In this document: piece by piece, positions 1-6,967 of the stretch | Numbering within the stretch: the first letter of the stretch is position 1 | How the letters are laid out: the number at the start of each line of letters is the position of its first letter | NCBI RefSeq assembly: GCF_035294505.1 | Contig: NZ_DATGKU010000146.1 | Location: 1 to 13,316, forward strand | Direction: 5' to 3' | DNA length: 13,316 nt | Source of the DNA: Chthonomonas sp035294505 | Lineage (GTDB): Bacteria > Armatimonadota > Chthonomonadetes > Chthonomonadales > Chthonomonadaceae | Notes under the pieces: model-generated | The model's database searches: none | Told to the model about the DNA's origin: nothing | Seen by the model: only the letters and a program-made list of their open reading frames with translations | Position numbers and translations under genes: made by a program

Positions 1-1
1 C

Positions 2-202
2 CAACAGGCTATCGAACTCTACCGCCATATGTATGCGCTCGTCATAAAAGGCCCCTCCGCCTATGTCACCGCTCAAGGGCAAATCACCACCCTCCCGGCC
101 TATCTTGTGCCTCACGAAGAGTGGGAAGCCTGGAAACGCGCCCATGGAGGGCGTGATGCCTACCCCATTCCCACCGTTGATAGTAGCTACCACGGGAGGT
201 AA
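2..202 (+). CDS. Unidentified protein, C-terminal end only
   Basis: An open frame enters from the left edge (second base onward) and ends at TAA 200-202, giving 66 residues of a C-terminus. The segment is rich in Tyr, His and Trp (for example LVPHEEWEAWKRAHGGRD) and shows no membrane segment, repeat or catalytic motif that I recognise. It is accepted as coding because the frame stays open to the edge, codon use resembles the neighbouring genes, and a strong intrinsic terminator follows 50 nt after the stop. The function is unknown. The rest of the gene lies outside the window, so no start or domain content can be given. Confidence 0.6.
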   Translation, partial: QQAIELYRHMYALVIKGPSAYVTAQGQITTLPAYLVPHEEWEAWKRAHGGRDAYPIPTVDSSYHGR

Positions 203-253
203 ATAAAAAGACCTTGAGTTATTTCAAAGCTGACAGTCTTTGAAACAACCCTG

Positions 254-284
254 GGAGAGAAGGCTCGGCCTTCTCTCCTCTTTT
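254..284 (+). terminator. Intrinsic terminator after the first partial gene
   Basis: A perfect 11-bp stem (254-264 with 268-278, GGAGAGAAGGC / GCCTTCTCTCC) has a 3-nt loop and is followed by TCTTTT. It lies 50 nt after the stop of the preceding plus-strand gene and separates it from the next transcription unit. Confidence 0.85.
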
Positions 285-324
285 GATCGCCTCGTGGAGG
301 ATCGCTTGCATAAGGGGATATCAC

Positions 325-352
325 ATGGATTTTCTACAGACAAGGGTATACT
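325..352 (+). promoter_or_regulatory. Candidate sigma-70 promoter for the 377-1848 unit
   Basis: A good -10 hexamer, TATACT, lies at 347-352, between the upstream terminator and the gene at 377. The best -35 I can place is ATGGAT at 325-330 (16-nt spacer), which is weak. Transcription would begin near 359, giving a leader of about 18 nt that carries the strong ribosome binding site AGGAGGT at 365-371. Confidence 0.4.
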
Positions 353-376
353 AAAATCGAAGTTAGGAGGTGACAG

Positions 377-856
377 ATGGCAAAAACGTTGCATGAGGGT
401 GACCGCGTGCGGATAGTAGACCGCGAGGTGACCCCAGAGGATGTGAAATCGGGGCTTTTCTACAACCACTTCCGCGGGCTGGTGGGCACCATTCAGAAAA
501 TCTACGATGAGAAAGAGGCTGCAGTCGTTATCGAGGTGGAGAGCATGCCGGAAACCATCGCCAAACGCCACCTCGAGACGGAAGAGCGGATGCGAAATAA
601 GTGGCTCGATGGCTTGTCGGAAGAAGCACGCAACCGACTCACGCCGCAAGAGCGTGCCTTTACCTTGCGCTACGTGGTATTGGTAGCGTTGAAGGACCTG
701 CTTCCCTACTCAGAGCCAAAGGCGCCGGCGCACGCGGCTAAAACGCCTACGGCCAAGCGACCCGAAGTGGCGCCGGTTGAAGCGCCACCGCGTAAGACAA
801 GCGAACAGCTTGATGCCGCCGAAGAGGCCGAACTCGCGAAACGCCGCCGTAACTAA
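377..856 (+). CDS. Unrecognised small basic protein upstream of xerC
   Basis: This 159-aa protein begins with ATG at 377, 5 nt after a near-perfect ribosome binding site (AGGAGGT 365-371), so the start is secure. I do not recognise the family. Residues about 1-65 contain GDRVRIVDREVT and GLVGTIQKIYD, hydrophobic and Gly patterns reminiscent of a small SH3/KOW-like beta-barrel as in some nucleic-acid-binding proteins; this is a resemblance, not an identification. Residues about 65-115 look helical. Residues about 115-159 are a low-complexity tail rich in Ala, Pro and Lys that ends in KRRRN, probably disordered and basic. There is no signal peptide or membrane segment, so it is probably cytoplasmic. 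It lies 20 nt upstream of xerC on the same strand, so the two are likely co-transcribed. A nucleic-acid-related role is possible but unproven. Confidence 0.75.
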   Translation: MAKTLHEGDRVRIVDREVTPEDVKSGLFYNHFRGLVGTIQKIYDEKEAAVVIEVESMPETIAKRHLETEERMRNKWLDGLSEEARNRLTPQERAFTLRYVVLVALKDLLPYSEPKAPAHAAKTPTAKRPEVAPVEAPPRKTSEQLDAAEEAELAKRRRN

Positions 857-876
857 ACCCAGAAAGGAGATGGGGT

Positions 877-1848
877 ATGGAGGAAGAGAAGCAAAACCAA
901 GAGAACGCCGGCGATGCGCCCGAGCTTGATGCGGCCTTGGCCGATGTACTCCATGGATTTCTACAGTACTTGCGGCTTGCCAAAAACGCCGCCGCACACA
1001 CCGTTCGGGCCTACCGAGCCGACATCGAACAGTTTTTAGGCTATGTGGCCACTCACCCCGAACTCGGTGCCCTCCATCTCGTAGAAAGAAACCATGTGCG
1101 TGCCTTCCTCGCCGATCTGCAGGAGGGTGAGTATAAACGCTCCTCTTTAGCCCGCAAATTGGCCTCTCTACGAGCCTTTTGTCGTTGGGCGCTTCGTCAA
1201 GGTTATCTGCAGGCAGACCCAACCATTGGGGTGCTGCCCATTAAACAGGAGGAGCGCCTGCCGCGCTTCCTGCGCCTGCGCGAGGTGGAAGCCCTGCTAA
1301 ATGCCCCCGACATCTCCACCCCCGAAGGCCAGCGTGATAAGGCCCTGATGGAGCTGCTCTACGCCTCCGGCATTCGTGCCGGCGAAGCGCACTCGCTTGA
1401 CCTCGAAGATCTCGACCTGGCTAATGAACAAATCCGTATAAGGCAAGGCAAGGGAGGTAAAGACCGTATGGCGTTCCTTGGACGTGCTGCCGTTGAGGCC
1501 CTTCAGCTCTATCTTGCCGATGGTCGCCCACGCCTTGCTGCCGCCAATACCGGCACGCCCGACCCTGCCGTGTTCTTGAATCGGTTCGGGAAAAGACTTT
1601 CGGACAGGGGCATTCGACGTATCTTCGACCGCTATTGTCTTGCCGCCTCTCAGCGCCTAAAAGTCACCCCACACACCCTACGACATAGCTTTGCGACTCA
1701 CCTGCTTGAAAACGGTGCCGACCTCCGTGCCGTCCAAGAGCTTTTAGGCCACGCGCATCTCATCACCACGCAGGTTTATACCCATGTAACCACAGAACAG
1801 ATGAAAGCCGTGTATGAGCGCACCCATCCGCGTGCTGAAGAGGATTAG
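877..1848 (+). CDS. xerC: Tyrosine recombinase XerC
   Basis: A site-specific tyrosine recombinase that, with a partner Xer protein, would resolve chromosome dimers at dif. It has 323 aa against about 300 for the family; the extra length is an acidic N-terminus of about 20 residues. The start ATG 877 follows a ribosome binding site (AAAGGAGA, 863-870). The SAM-like core-binding domain covers about 20-110 and the catalytic domain about 128-315. The full active-site set is visible: Arg167 (YASGIRAGE), Lys192 (GKGGKDR), His266 and Arg269 (HTLRHSF), His292 (LLGHAH) and the nucleophile Tyr301 (TTQVYTHV). The spacings from His266 match XerC/XerD. DLRAVQELLGHA and the ending VYERTHPRA resemble XerC more than XerD, but that split is not certain. 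It probably shares a transcript with the small gene 20 nt upstream. No integrase-type cargo or att-like repeat is nearby, so this looks like the housekeeping enzyme rather than a phage integrase. Confidence 0.9.
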   Translation: MEEEKQNQENAGDAPELDAALADVLHGFLQYLRLAKNAAAHTVRAYRADIEQFLGYVATHPELGALHLVERNHVRAFLADLQEGEYKRSSLARKLASLRAFCRWALRQGYLQADPTIGVLPIKQEERLPRFLRLREVEALLNAPDISTPEGQRDKALMELLYASGIRAGEAHSLDLEDLDLANEQIRIRQGKGGKDRMAFLGRAAVEALQLYLADGRPRLAAANTGTPDPAVFLNRFGKRLSDRGIRRIFDRYCLAASQRLKVTPHTLRHSFATHLLENGADLRAVQELLGHAHLITTQVYTHVTTEQMKAVYERTHPRAEED

Positions 1849-1908
1849 AAGCCGTTAGAGGAAAAGACCGGTAAGGCGCCCCCCACAAATCCGCCCCCCT
1901 ACTCGTTA

Positions 1909-1928
1909 GGGCATCCTCGAAGGTGCCC
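1909..1928. terminator. Weak hairpin between convergent xerC and pckA
   Basis: GGGCA (1909-1913) pairs with TGCCC (1924-1928) around CCT-CGA-AGG, with one bulged base. It lies in the 115-nt gap between the converging stops of xerC (1848) and pckA (1964). No clear T-run follows on either strand, so a shared terminator role is only a suggestion from position. Confidence 0.3.
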
Positions 1929-1963
1929 CTCCTCTCGCTCGGGCATTTTCCTGGTACATTCGC

Positions 1964-3538
1964 CTATTTGAACAGAAAGTCCTCGACCGGCAGGTCACGA
2001 GGAAAGGCAGCAGCGTAGCGGGAGAAGTTTTCCCGAAAGCGTCGGACGAGCGCTCGCGCCATCTCCTCGTAGGCCTCTTTCGAGGGCCAGGCGCGCTGAG
2101 GAAGCAATAGATGTGTTGGAACCCGTGGCGCCTGTAGGGGAACCGATAGACCGAAGAAAGGCTCGGTTTGATATTCCACACCGCCCAGCGCACCATCCAA
2201 GGCCGCCTCGATGAGCGCCTGGGTGTACTCCAGCGGAATCCGTTTGCCTACTCCGTAGGGCCCCCCTATCCAACCGGTGTTTACCAGCCAAACGGTAGCC
2301 GCATGGCTCGTAAGCTTTTCTCGAAACATGGTAAGGTAGCGCAGGGGAGAGAGGGGGAGGAAAGGCTCCGCAAAGCAGGTGCTAAAAACCGCCTCCGGCT
2401 CTTTGCCTAACCCTCGTTCGGTTCCGGCCACCTTAGCGGTGTATCCGTTGAGAAAGTGGTAGCATGCCTGCCCTAGGCTCAACCGGCTAATGGGCGGCAG
2501 AACGCCGAAAGCGTCGGCAGTAAGGAAAAAGATGTTTTTAGGATGGTCGCCTTTACCACAGGTCACGGCATGTGGGATGAACTCGATGGGGTAGGCAGCA
2601 CGGGTGTTTTCGGTGTAGCGATCGCTGTTATAGTCAGGTCGGCGCGTATCTTTCTCCAGCTCCACGTTCTCCAACACGGCGCCGAAGCGAATAGCCTCCC
2701 AAATGTGAGGTTCGCTGGCGCGGCTGAGATGGATACACTTGGCGTAGCAGCCGCCTTCGATATTGAAGACGCCCTCATCCGACCAGCCGTGCTCATCGTC
2801 ACCGATGAGGGGCCGTTCGCCTAAAGCCGACAGCGTGGTTTTGCCGGTGCCGCTCAGCCCGAAGAACAGGGCAGACCCACCGTTGCCGGTATTGGCCGCG
2901 CAGTGCATAGGAAACACTCCCTTTTGAGGGAGCAGATAGTTCATGATGGTGAAGACCGCTTTTTTGATCTCGCCGGCATAAGCTGTGCCGCCGATGAGAA
3001 CGAGGCGTTGGCCGAAGTGGATAGCGATGAAGGTTTCGCTTCGTGTGCCATCCTCTTCGGGCACGGCAAAGCAATCGGGGGCGCAAAGAATCGTGAATGG
3101 ATCGTCCCATTGAACGAGATAAGACGGCTCGGAGCGGAGCAGCAGCTGGCGGATAAAGAGGCTTTGCCAGGCGTGCGTTGTCACTACAAAGAGCGGCAGA
3201 GCATAGCGCGCATCCGCCCCCGCCCAGAGGTTTTGGGAATAGACCGGCCGCGATTGCAGATGCGTTATCATGCGATTCAGCAAGCGATTGAAACTTTCCT
3301 CGGAGAGGGGGTGGTTAACCGGCCCCCATTCGATCTCCGATGCGACTGAAGGCTCATGCACTATATATTTATCTTGGGGAGAGCGGCCGGTGAAGCGCCC
3401 TGTGTAGACGACCAGGGCGCCATTTTCGGCAAGGAATCCCTCTTGGTGTCGAATAGCCTCTTCCACCAGCGCGGCGGCCAGCAAATTATGAAAGCTTTGT
3501 AGGCCTGAAAGAATGCTCAGGCCTTGAGTTTTTGGCAT
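1964..3538 (-). CDS. pckA: Phosphoenolpyruvate carboxykinase (ATP)
   Basis: A cytoplasmic gluconeogenic enzyme that decarboxylates and phosphorylates oxaloacetate to PEP using ATP. The chosen start is ATG at 3538, giving 524 aa, close to the 527 or so of Bacillus PckA; it has GGAGG 9 nt upstream, while an in-frame ATG 51 nt earlier lacks that support and adds unrelated sequence. Diagnostic motifs are all present: the substrate-binding GRFTGRSPQDKY (48-58), the P-loop GLSGTGKTT (227-235), the metal-binding GDDEHGWSD (246-254), NIEGGCYAKCI (259-269) and NTGWIGGPYGVGKR (420-433). The Ser/Gly/Thr/Lys P-loop typical of ATP-dependent enzymes separates it from the GTP type. It is a single gene, convergent with xerC and downstream of the recA operon terminator, so it needs its own promoter in 3539-3650; I could not define one convincingly. 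Its ribosome binding site lies in the loop of a small hairpin (3542-3563). Confidence 0.96.
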   Translation of the reverse strand: MPKTQGLSILSGLQSFHNLLAAALVEEAIRHQEGFLAENGALVVYTGRFTGRSPQDKYIVHEPSVASEIEWGPVNHPLSEESFNRLLNRMITHLQSRPVYSQNLWAGADARYALPLFVVTTHAWQSLFIRQLLLRSEPSYLVQWDDPFTILCAPDCFAVPEEDGTRSETFIAIHFGQRLVLIGGTAYAGEIKKAVFTIMNYLLPQKGVFPMHCAANTGNGGSALFFGLSGTGKTTLSALGERPLIGDDEHGWSDEGVFNIEGGCYAKCIHLSRASEPHIWEAIRFGAVLENVELEKDTRRPDYNSDRYTENTRAAYPIEFIPHAVTCGKGDHPKNIFFLTADAFGVLPPISRLSLGQACYHFLNGYTAKVAGTERGLGKEPEAVFSTCFAEPFLPLSPLRYLTMFREKLTSHAATVWLVNTGWIGGPYGVGKRIPLEYTQALIEAALDGALGGVEYQTEPFFGLSVPLQAPRVPTHLLLPQRAWPSKEAYEEMARALVRRFRENFSRYAAAFPRDLPVEDFLFK

Positions 3539-3541
3539 TTG

Positions 3542-3563
3542 AGACGTCCTCCGTTGCACGTCT
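3542..3563 (-). promoter_or_regulatory. Hairpin presenting the pckA ribosome binding site
   Basis: AGACGT (3542-3547) and ACGTCT (3558-3563) are a perfect 6-bp inverted repeat with a 10-nt loop. In the pckA mRNA sense the loop contains GGAGG, the ribosome binding site for ATG 3538. Such a loop would present the site rather than mask it. It may be chance. Confidence 0.3.
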
Positions 3564-3650
3564 GCGTGCCCTCTATGCGTCGGTGGCATTAAAGGGTGAG
3601 CGCCATTGCTCTTTTGATTATCGTCTGTACAACCTCTCTTTTATACGTTT

Positions 3651-3681
3651 AAAAATGCCGCAAATAGCCCCCTTTGCGGCA
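3651..3681 (-). terminator. Intrinsic terminator of the recA operon
   Basis: A perfect 9-bp stem (TGCCGCAAA 3656-3664 with TTTGCGGCA 3673-3681) has an 8-nt loop and, read on the minus strand, is followed by TTTTT (3655-3651). It lies 53 nt after the recA stop and separates recA from pckA. Confidence 0.88.
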
Positions 3682-3734
3682 CTTGTAGGCCCAAGCTTCC
3701 TCTCTTCTCGATCTCAAAGAGACGGGAGGGGCAA

Positions 3735-4793
3735 CTATTCCGCTTCGGCCTCTTCTATATCGGCAGCACCGATTACAGGGACGGCGGAGGCGGCGGCGCG
3801 GATTTTGTTTTCGATCTCATCCAGTATCTCCTCGTGCTCTTCGAGGAACTGCCGTGCGTTCTCGCGCCCCTGCCCCAAGCGAACATCGCCATAGGAGAAG
3901 TAGGAGCCGCTTTTTTGCACCAGCCCCAGCTCCACGCCCATATCGAGCACACCACCCGCTCGGCTAATGCCGCGCCCGAAGAGAATATCGAACTCGGCTT
4001 GGCGGAACGGCGGAGCCACCTTGTTCTTTACCACCTTCACCTTCACTCGCGCCCCAACCGGATCGGCCCCATTTTTAACGGTCTCGGTGCGCCGCACTTC
4101 GAGTCGCACGGAGGCGTAATATTTTAGGGCCAGCCCACCGCTTGTGGTTTCGGGGTTGCCGAACATAACCCCTATCTTTTGGCGGATTTGGTTGATGAAG
4201 ATGGCTGCCGTGTTGGTGCGACTAATGGTGCCTGCCACCTTACGAAGCGCCTGCGACATAAGGCGTGCGTGCACCCCCACGTGCGATTCGCCCATATCCC
4301 CCTCCAACTCCGCTTTGGGCACAAGGGCGGCCACCGAGTCGAGCACGCAGACATCTATGGCGCTGGAGCGAATAAGCGCATCCATAATGTCGAGCGCTTC
4401 CTCGCCTGTGGTCGGCTGGGAGATAAAGAGGTTATCCACATCCACGCCGATTTTGCGGGCATATTCGGGGTCAATGGCGTGCTCCACATCAATGTAGGCA
4501 CAGATGCCCCCTTTCTTTTGTGCCTGGGCAATGCATTGCAAGGCGATGGTCGTTTTTCCCGACGATTCGGTTCCATAGATTTCGGTGATGCGACCTCGTG
4601 GAATGCCGCCCACGCCCAAAGCGAGATCGAGGGCGATAGAACCGGTGGGAATAGCATCCACATTCAGGCGTGACGCCTGGCCTAAACGCACAACACTCCC
4701 TTTTCCAAACTGCTTTTCGATGCCTGCAAGCGCCGATTCCAGCGCCTTAAGCTTTCGCGGGTCTACCTTTTCAAAGGTCTCTTCGGTTGACAC
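3735..4793 (-). CDS. recA: Recombinase A
   Basis: DNA strand-exchange ATPase of homologous recombination and SOS induction, forming filaments on single-stranded DNA. The start is taken as GTG at 4793 (352 aa, the usual RecA length) because GAGGAG lies 6 nt upstream and the protein then opens like other RecA proteins; the upstream in-frame ATG (4889) would add 32 unrelated residues lying inside thpR. Visible motifs: IEKQFGKGSV (25-34), Walker A GTESSGKTT (74-82), catalytic Glu104 in IDVEHAIDPEY, VLDSVAALVP (150-159), DNA-binding loop 2 with FINQIRQKIGVMFGNPETT (199-217), and an acidic C-terminal tail EEAEAE. The Walker A has Thr where Pro is most common (GPESSGKT); other lineages also vary here. 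It is the last gene of a four-gene run: its ribosome binding site overlaps the thpR stop, with a 10-nt gap. I found no convincing LexA box just upstream, and no recX follows. Confidence 0.97.
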   Translation of the reverse strand: MSTEETFEKVDPRKLKALESALAGIEKQFGKGSVVRLGQASRLNVDAIPTGSIALDLALGVGGIPRGRITEIYGTESSGKTTIALQCIAQAQKKGGICAYIDVEHAIDPEYARKIGVDVDNLFISQPTTGEEALDIMDALIRSSAIDVCVLDSVAALVPKAELEGDMGESHVGVHARLMSQALRKVAGTISRTNTAAIFINQIRQKIGVMFGNPETTSGGLALKYYASVRLEVRRTETVKNGADPVGARVKVKVVKNKVAPPFRQAEFDILFGRGISRAGGVLDMGVELGLVQKSGSYFSYGDVRLGQGRENARQFLEEHEEILDEIENKIRAAASAVPVIGAADIEEAEAE

Positions 4794-4803
4794 GGTTTTC
4801 TCC

Positions 4804-5397
4804 TCATAGGCTCTTTGCGGAGTGCTGCAGAAGGCACTCGGCAAGAGGGGTGTAGATGGGTCCGTCAGGACGTAGTTCACTGCGCACAAGTGTACATGAT
4901 TCTACCATAAAAGGGGGGATTTGGTCGAGTCGTTGCCATGAACGTTGAAGCAGGGCCTGCACGGCTTCGGCCGCATTCGGGTTTTTAATACGTGCCAGAG
5001 TAAGATGAGCACGGAAGGGGCGGTTTTCAGGCGCAATACCAAGCTCAAGCCCACGAAAAGCCCTATCGAGCGCATGTGCCAACGTGGCCATTTCGGCCAA
5101 ACCCATTCGAGCACCCAACACCAATGTATGTGGGTGTCGGGAGTTAGGCAACAGCTCAAGGTTGCCTAACGCGGCGGAAAATATGGGTTGTTCCGTGCAA
5201 ACACGGGTTGCCGCCTCGATCAACCTTGGAACGACCGGCTCGGCGATCTCCCCTAAAAAACGCACCGTAAAATGAAACTGCTCCTGTCGTGTCCAACGCA
5301 CACCAGAGTCCGATACGGCGTCTTGTAGCTCTTTTTGGAAGGCGCCGATTGCATTGCGAATAGAGGGAGGAGGAAAGAGGGCAAAAAAGAGGCGCAT
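4804..5397 (-). CDS. thpR: RNA 2',3'-cyclic phosphodiesterase (2'-5' RNA ligase family)
   Basis: A member of the 2H phosphoesterase superfamily (LigT/ThpR), which hydrolyses RNA 2',3'-cyclic phosphates and can join RNA 2'-5' in vitro. At 197 aa from ATG 5397 it has the family length and opens as MRLFFALFPP, the classical beginning; upstream in-frame ATGs would add 31 unrelated residues overlapping the preceding gene. Both catalytic motifs are present: HFT at 42-44 (FHFTVRF) and HLTL at 131-134 (AHLTLARI). ALFPPPSIRNAI near the N-terminus and VESCTLVRSEL near 165-175 also fit. No ribosome binding site is visible before the ATG, which lies 7 nt after the stop of the preceding gene, so translation is probably coupled to it. 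Its stop overlaps the recA ribosome binding site. Neighbouring recA is a known thpR arrangement in several phyla. Confidence 0.93.
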   Translation of the reverse strand: MRLFFALFPPPSIRNAIGAFQKELQDAVSDSGVRWTRQEQFHFTVRFLGEIAEPVVPRLIEAATRVCTEQPIFSAALGNLELLPNSRHPHTLVLGARMGLAEMATLAHALDRAFRGLELGIAPENRPFRAHLTLARIKNPNAAEAVQALLQRSWQRLDQIPPFMVESCTLVRSELRPDGPIYTPLAECLLQHSAKSL

Positions 5398-5404
5398 GGG
5401 TTGT

Positions 5405-5911
5405 TTACTGGGTTGGTTTCTCTTTAGCGCGGCTCTTGTAAAACGCGAGCATCTCCTCATAAGAGAAGGTCTGTGGGTCTTTCGGCTCACAAAAGAACGG
5501 TTGGGCGCTATCTATGGCTTGCAGAGGCTCCGAGATAGGTTCCACGCGAGAACAAAAATGCCCTTCTCGTGCCTCTAGTTCGGCAAGGGCGGAGTAGAGC
5601 AGACCTAACAGACACCTATAAATCATAATAACGGGTTGGTTGGATTTGTCGTTTGTGTCTATTTGGTAGTTGTAATACACCCGCAGCAGCAGATGCGCCA
5701 GAGGGGCGTAGTTTCTCCACACCTCGATACGTTCTAGGGGGTGGATATCCAGCAACCTATAGAGATAGTCCTCCGGTAGAAGTTGCATGATCAAGGGCCA
5801 TTGCTGCTCCGGCTCCAAATCTTCTGTTTCGATGAGCGCTTCCGACAGAGGTTGTATGTACTCCTCATAGTACTTCTGCTCTGTTGGAGTTGGCGGGCGT
5901 TGAGGCGGCAT
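5405..5911 (-). CDS. Unrecognised 168-aa protein in the recA operon
   Basis: I do not recognise this protein. It begins at ATG 5911, with TAGGAG 10 nt upstream, just 3 nt after the stop of the DUF6807 gene, and ends 7 nt before thpR, so it is certainly part of the same transcript and probably translationally coupled on both sides. It is soluble-looking: a Pro-rich start (residues 1-10), then a likely helical body about 11-125 rich in Tyr, Leu and Glu (for example QKYYEEYIQPLSEAL and EDYLYRLLDIHPLERI), a short hydrophobic helix near 95-112 (IMIYRCLLGLLYSALAELEA), and a polar tail. There is no signal peptide, metal motif or nucleotide-binding loop. A role linked to RecA or ThpR can be suggested only from position. 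Confidence 0.8.
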   Translation of the reverse strand: MPPQRPPTPTEQKYYEEYIQPLSEALIETEDLEPEQQWPLIMQLLPEDYLYRLLDIHPLERIEVWRNYAPLAHLLLRVYYNYQIDTNDKSNQPVIMIYRCLLGLLYSALAELEAREGHFCSRVEPISEPLQAIDSAQPFFCEPKDPQTFSYEEMLAFYKSRAKEKPTQ

Positions 5912-5914
5912 ATT

Positions 5915-6802
5915 CTACTCACTCCTACCGGCAGGCGATTCCACGGGCTGTTCGCTGCTCTCCACCTGCCGCAACGACTGCAAGAACTCGTTAAAGATGG
6001 CGGCTACGCGCCCTGTCTCTGCATCGCCCGAATGGGCGTATACGCGATAGCGCAGGCGCAAGGGGCGACGGGGTGCAATGACGAGCGGCTCCTCCTGAAA
6101 AAGCCCAAAGTTCGGCGAAACCGGGCCGTAGTCCCGTGTGAACCAGGGTGTAGGGTAGGCAGGATTGTCGGGATGATCGAAAAGCGCGATGCCGCACTGC
6201 AGGCGCCCTATTTTGCCGGAACCATCAATCCAGGGAGAGCGTTGGCCATAGGTTCCTTTTTCGTTGCGCTGGCCAGAGGCGTTCACCAGCGTTCCTCCCG
6301 ACTTTACCGTAAGCCCTTCCGCCAGGCGCACATAGGGAATACCGGCCTCATTTGTCGGCTCCAGGCTAACCGGTGCGTTGTTTGGTGCTCGCAGCACGAT
6401 CTCAAAGTCGAATAGGCGTGCATCGGGTGGGGTATCGTGGAAAGCGAATGTGCGGGTATCTGTGAGAACGACATCGCCGGTGGGGCTTATCCAATCGCAT
6501 TTTTCGGTGAAGCTGCCAAGCTCCCCCCCGCTAACAACTTTCTCAAAGCTGCGATGGACGATGCGCCCACTATTATGGCGCTCCTGCCAAAAATCGAGAC
6601 CGTTTACCCGACCATGCCCTACCCAAAACCCATGATGATGGCGATGATCTACGGGAGCGTCGGCCACCAAGGAGAGACCATTGGCTGCTCGTATGGGGTA
6701 GAGATAGGGCTTCCACAAGTTACTTCCGAAATTGTAACGTGCAAACTCCTGCTCACCAATGCGAATAACGAGCTGCGCTCCCTCCTCAATAATCTCTACC
6801 AT
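5915..6802 (-). CDS. DUF6807 / PmoA-like family protein
   Basis: The 295-aa protein matches the family often annotated as methane oxygenase PmoA or DUF6807, a beta-rich soluble fold common in Planctomycetes, Verrucomicrobia and Armatimonadota, typically near sugar-metabolism genes. The PmoA label is misleading: there are no membrane segments as in the true particulate methane monooxygenase subunit. Signature parts are WKPYLYPIRAANGL (30-43), the His-rich DHRHHHGFWVGHG (52-64) with VNGLDFW (66-72), YGQRSPWID (185-193), FDHPDNP (208-214) and the family-typical last strand RLRYRVYAHSG (249-259). The start ATG 6802 has GGAG 11 nt upstream. There is no signal peptide. The biochemical role is unknown; the clustered His residues could bind metal or sugar. 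It is the first gene of the run leading to recA, ending 3 nt before the next ATG, an unexpected partner for recA. Confidence 0.85.
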   Translation of the reverse strand: MVEIIEEGAQLVIRIGEQEFARYNFGSNLWKPYLYPIRAANGLSLVADAPVDHRHHHGFWVGHGRVNGLDFWQERHNSGRIVHRSFEKVVSGGELGSFTEKCDWISPTGDVVLTDTRTFAFHDTPPDARLFDFEIVLRAPNNAPVSLEPTNEAGIPYVRLAEGLTVKSGGTLVNASGQRNEKGTYGQRSPWIDGSGKIGRLQCGIALFDHPDNPAYPTPWFTRDYGPVSPNFGLFQEEPLVIAPRRPLRLRYRVYAHSGDAETGRVAAIFNEFLQSLRQVESSEQPVESPAGRSE

Positions 6803-6830
6803 AACCTATTTCACTCCAAAGTCTGCCTAC

Positions 6831-6847
6831 TACAATTTATTGTACCA
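6831..6847 (-). promoter_or_regulatory. Extended -10 promoter overlapping a palindrome, for the DUF6807-recA operon
   Basis: Read on the minus strand, TGG-TACAAT (6847-6839) is an extended -10 type element 37 nt before the start codon at 6802. No good -35 is visible, which is compatible with an extended -10. The -10 is one arm of a perfect 6-bp palindrome with a 2-nt centre (TACAAT 6831-6836, ATTGTA 6839-6844), so a repressor bound there would cover the promoter. Promoter and operator are predictions. Confidence 0.4.
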
Positions 6848-6967
6848 CACCCATGTCTAGAGCGGGCAGGCGTGCGCGTACCGAACGGTATAAAACCTCT
6901 CGCATTATCAAATGGGCAAGATTTTACAACGTACAACGGAAGGTCTTTAGGGCCGGTTGCGCGCACA

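Noticed and set aside
224..649. Minus-strand 141-aa open frame over the first terminator and the 377 gene
   Set aside because: It crosses the intrinsic terminator and is antisense to a gene with a strong ribosome binding site; it has no start support or recognisable motif.
710..1222. Minus-strand 170-aa open frame
   Set aside because: Antisense shadow of the 377 gene and xerC; Arg-rich composition typical of a wrong frame in GC-rich coding DNA.
877..1848. XerC as a phage or integron integrase marking a mobile island
   Set aside because: No adjacent excisionase, tRNA, direct repeats or cargo genes; length and motifs fit the housekeeping enzyme.
2543..3349. Plus-strand open frames opposite pckA
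   Set aside because: pckA motifs span the whole segment on the minus strand; these frames have no ribosome binding sites or family features.
4179..4673. Plus-strand 164-aa open frame opposite recA
   Set aside because: Lies entirely opposite conserved RecA motifs and has no independent support.
4794..4920. LexA (SOS) box before recA
   Set aside because: I looked for GAAC-N4-GTTC and CTGT-N8-ACAG type sites and saw none; the TGTACA near 4891 is too short to count.
5915..6802. Particulate methane monooxygenase subunit, as the PmoA family name implies
   Set aside because: There are no membrane helices; the similarity is to the soluble DUF6807 family, whose PmoA label is a naming artefact.
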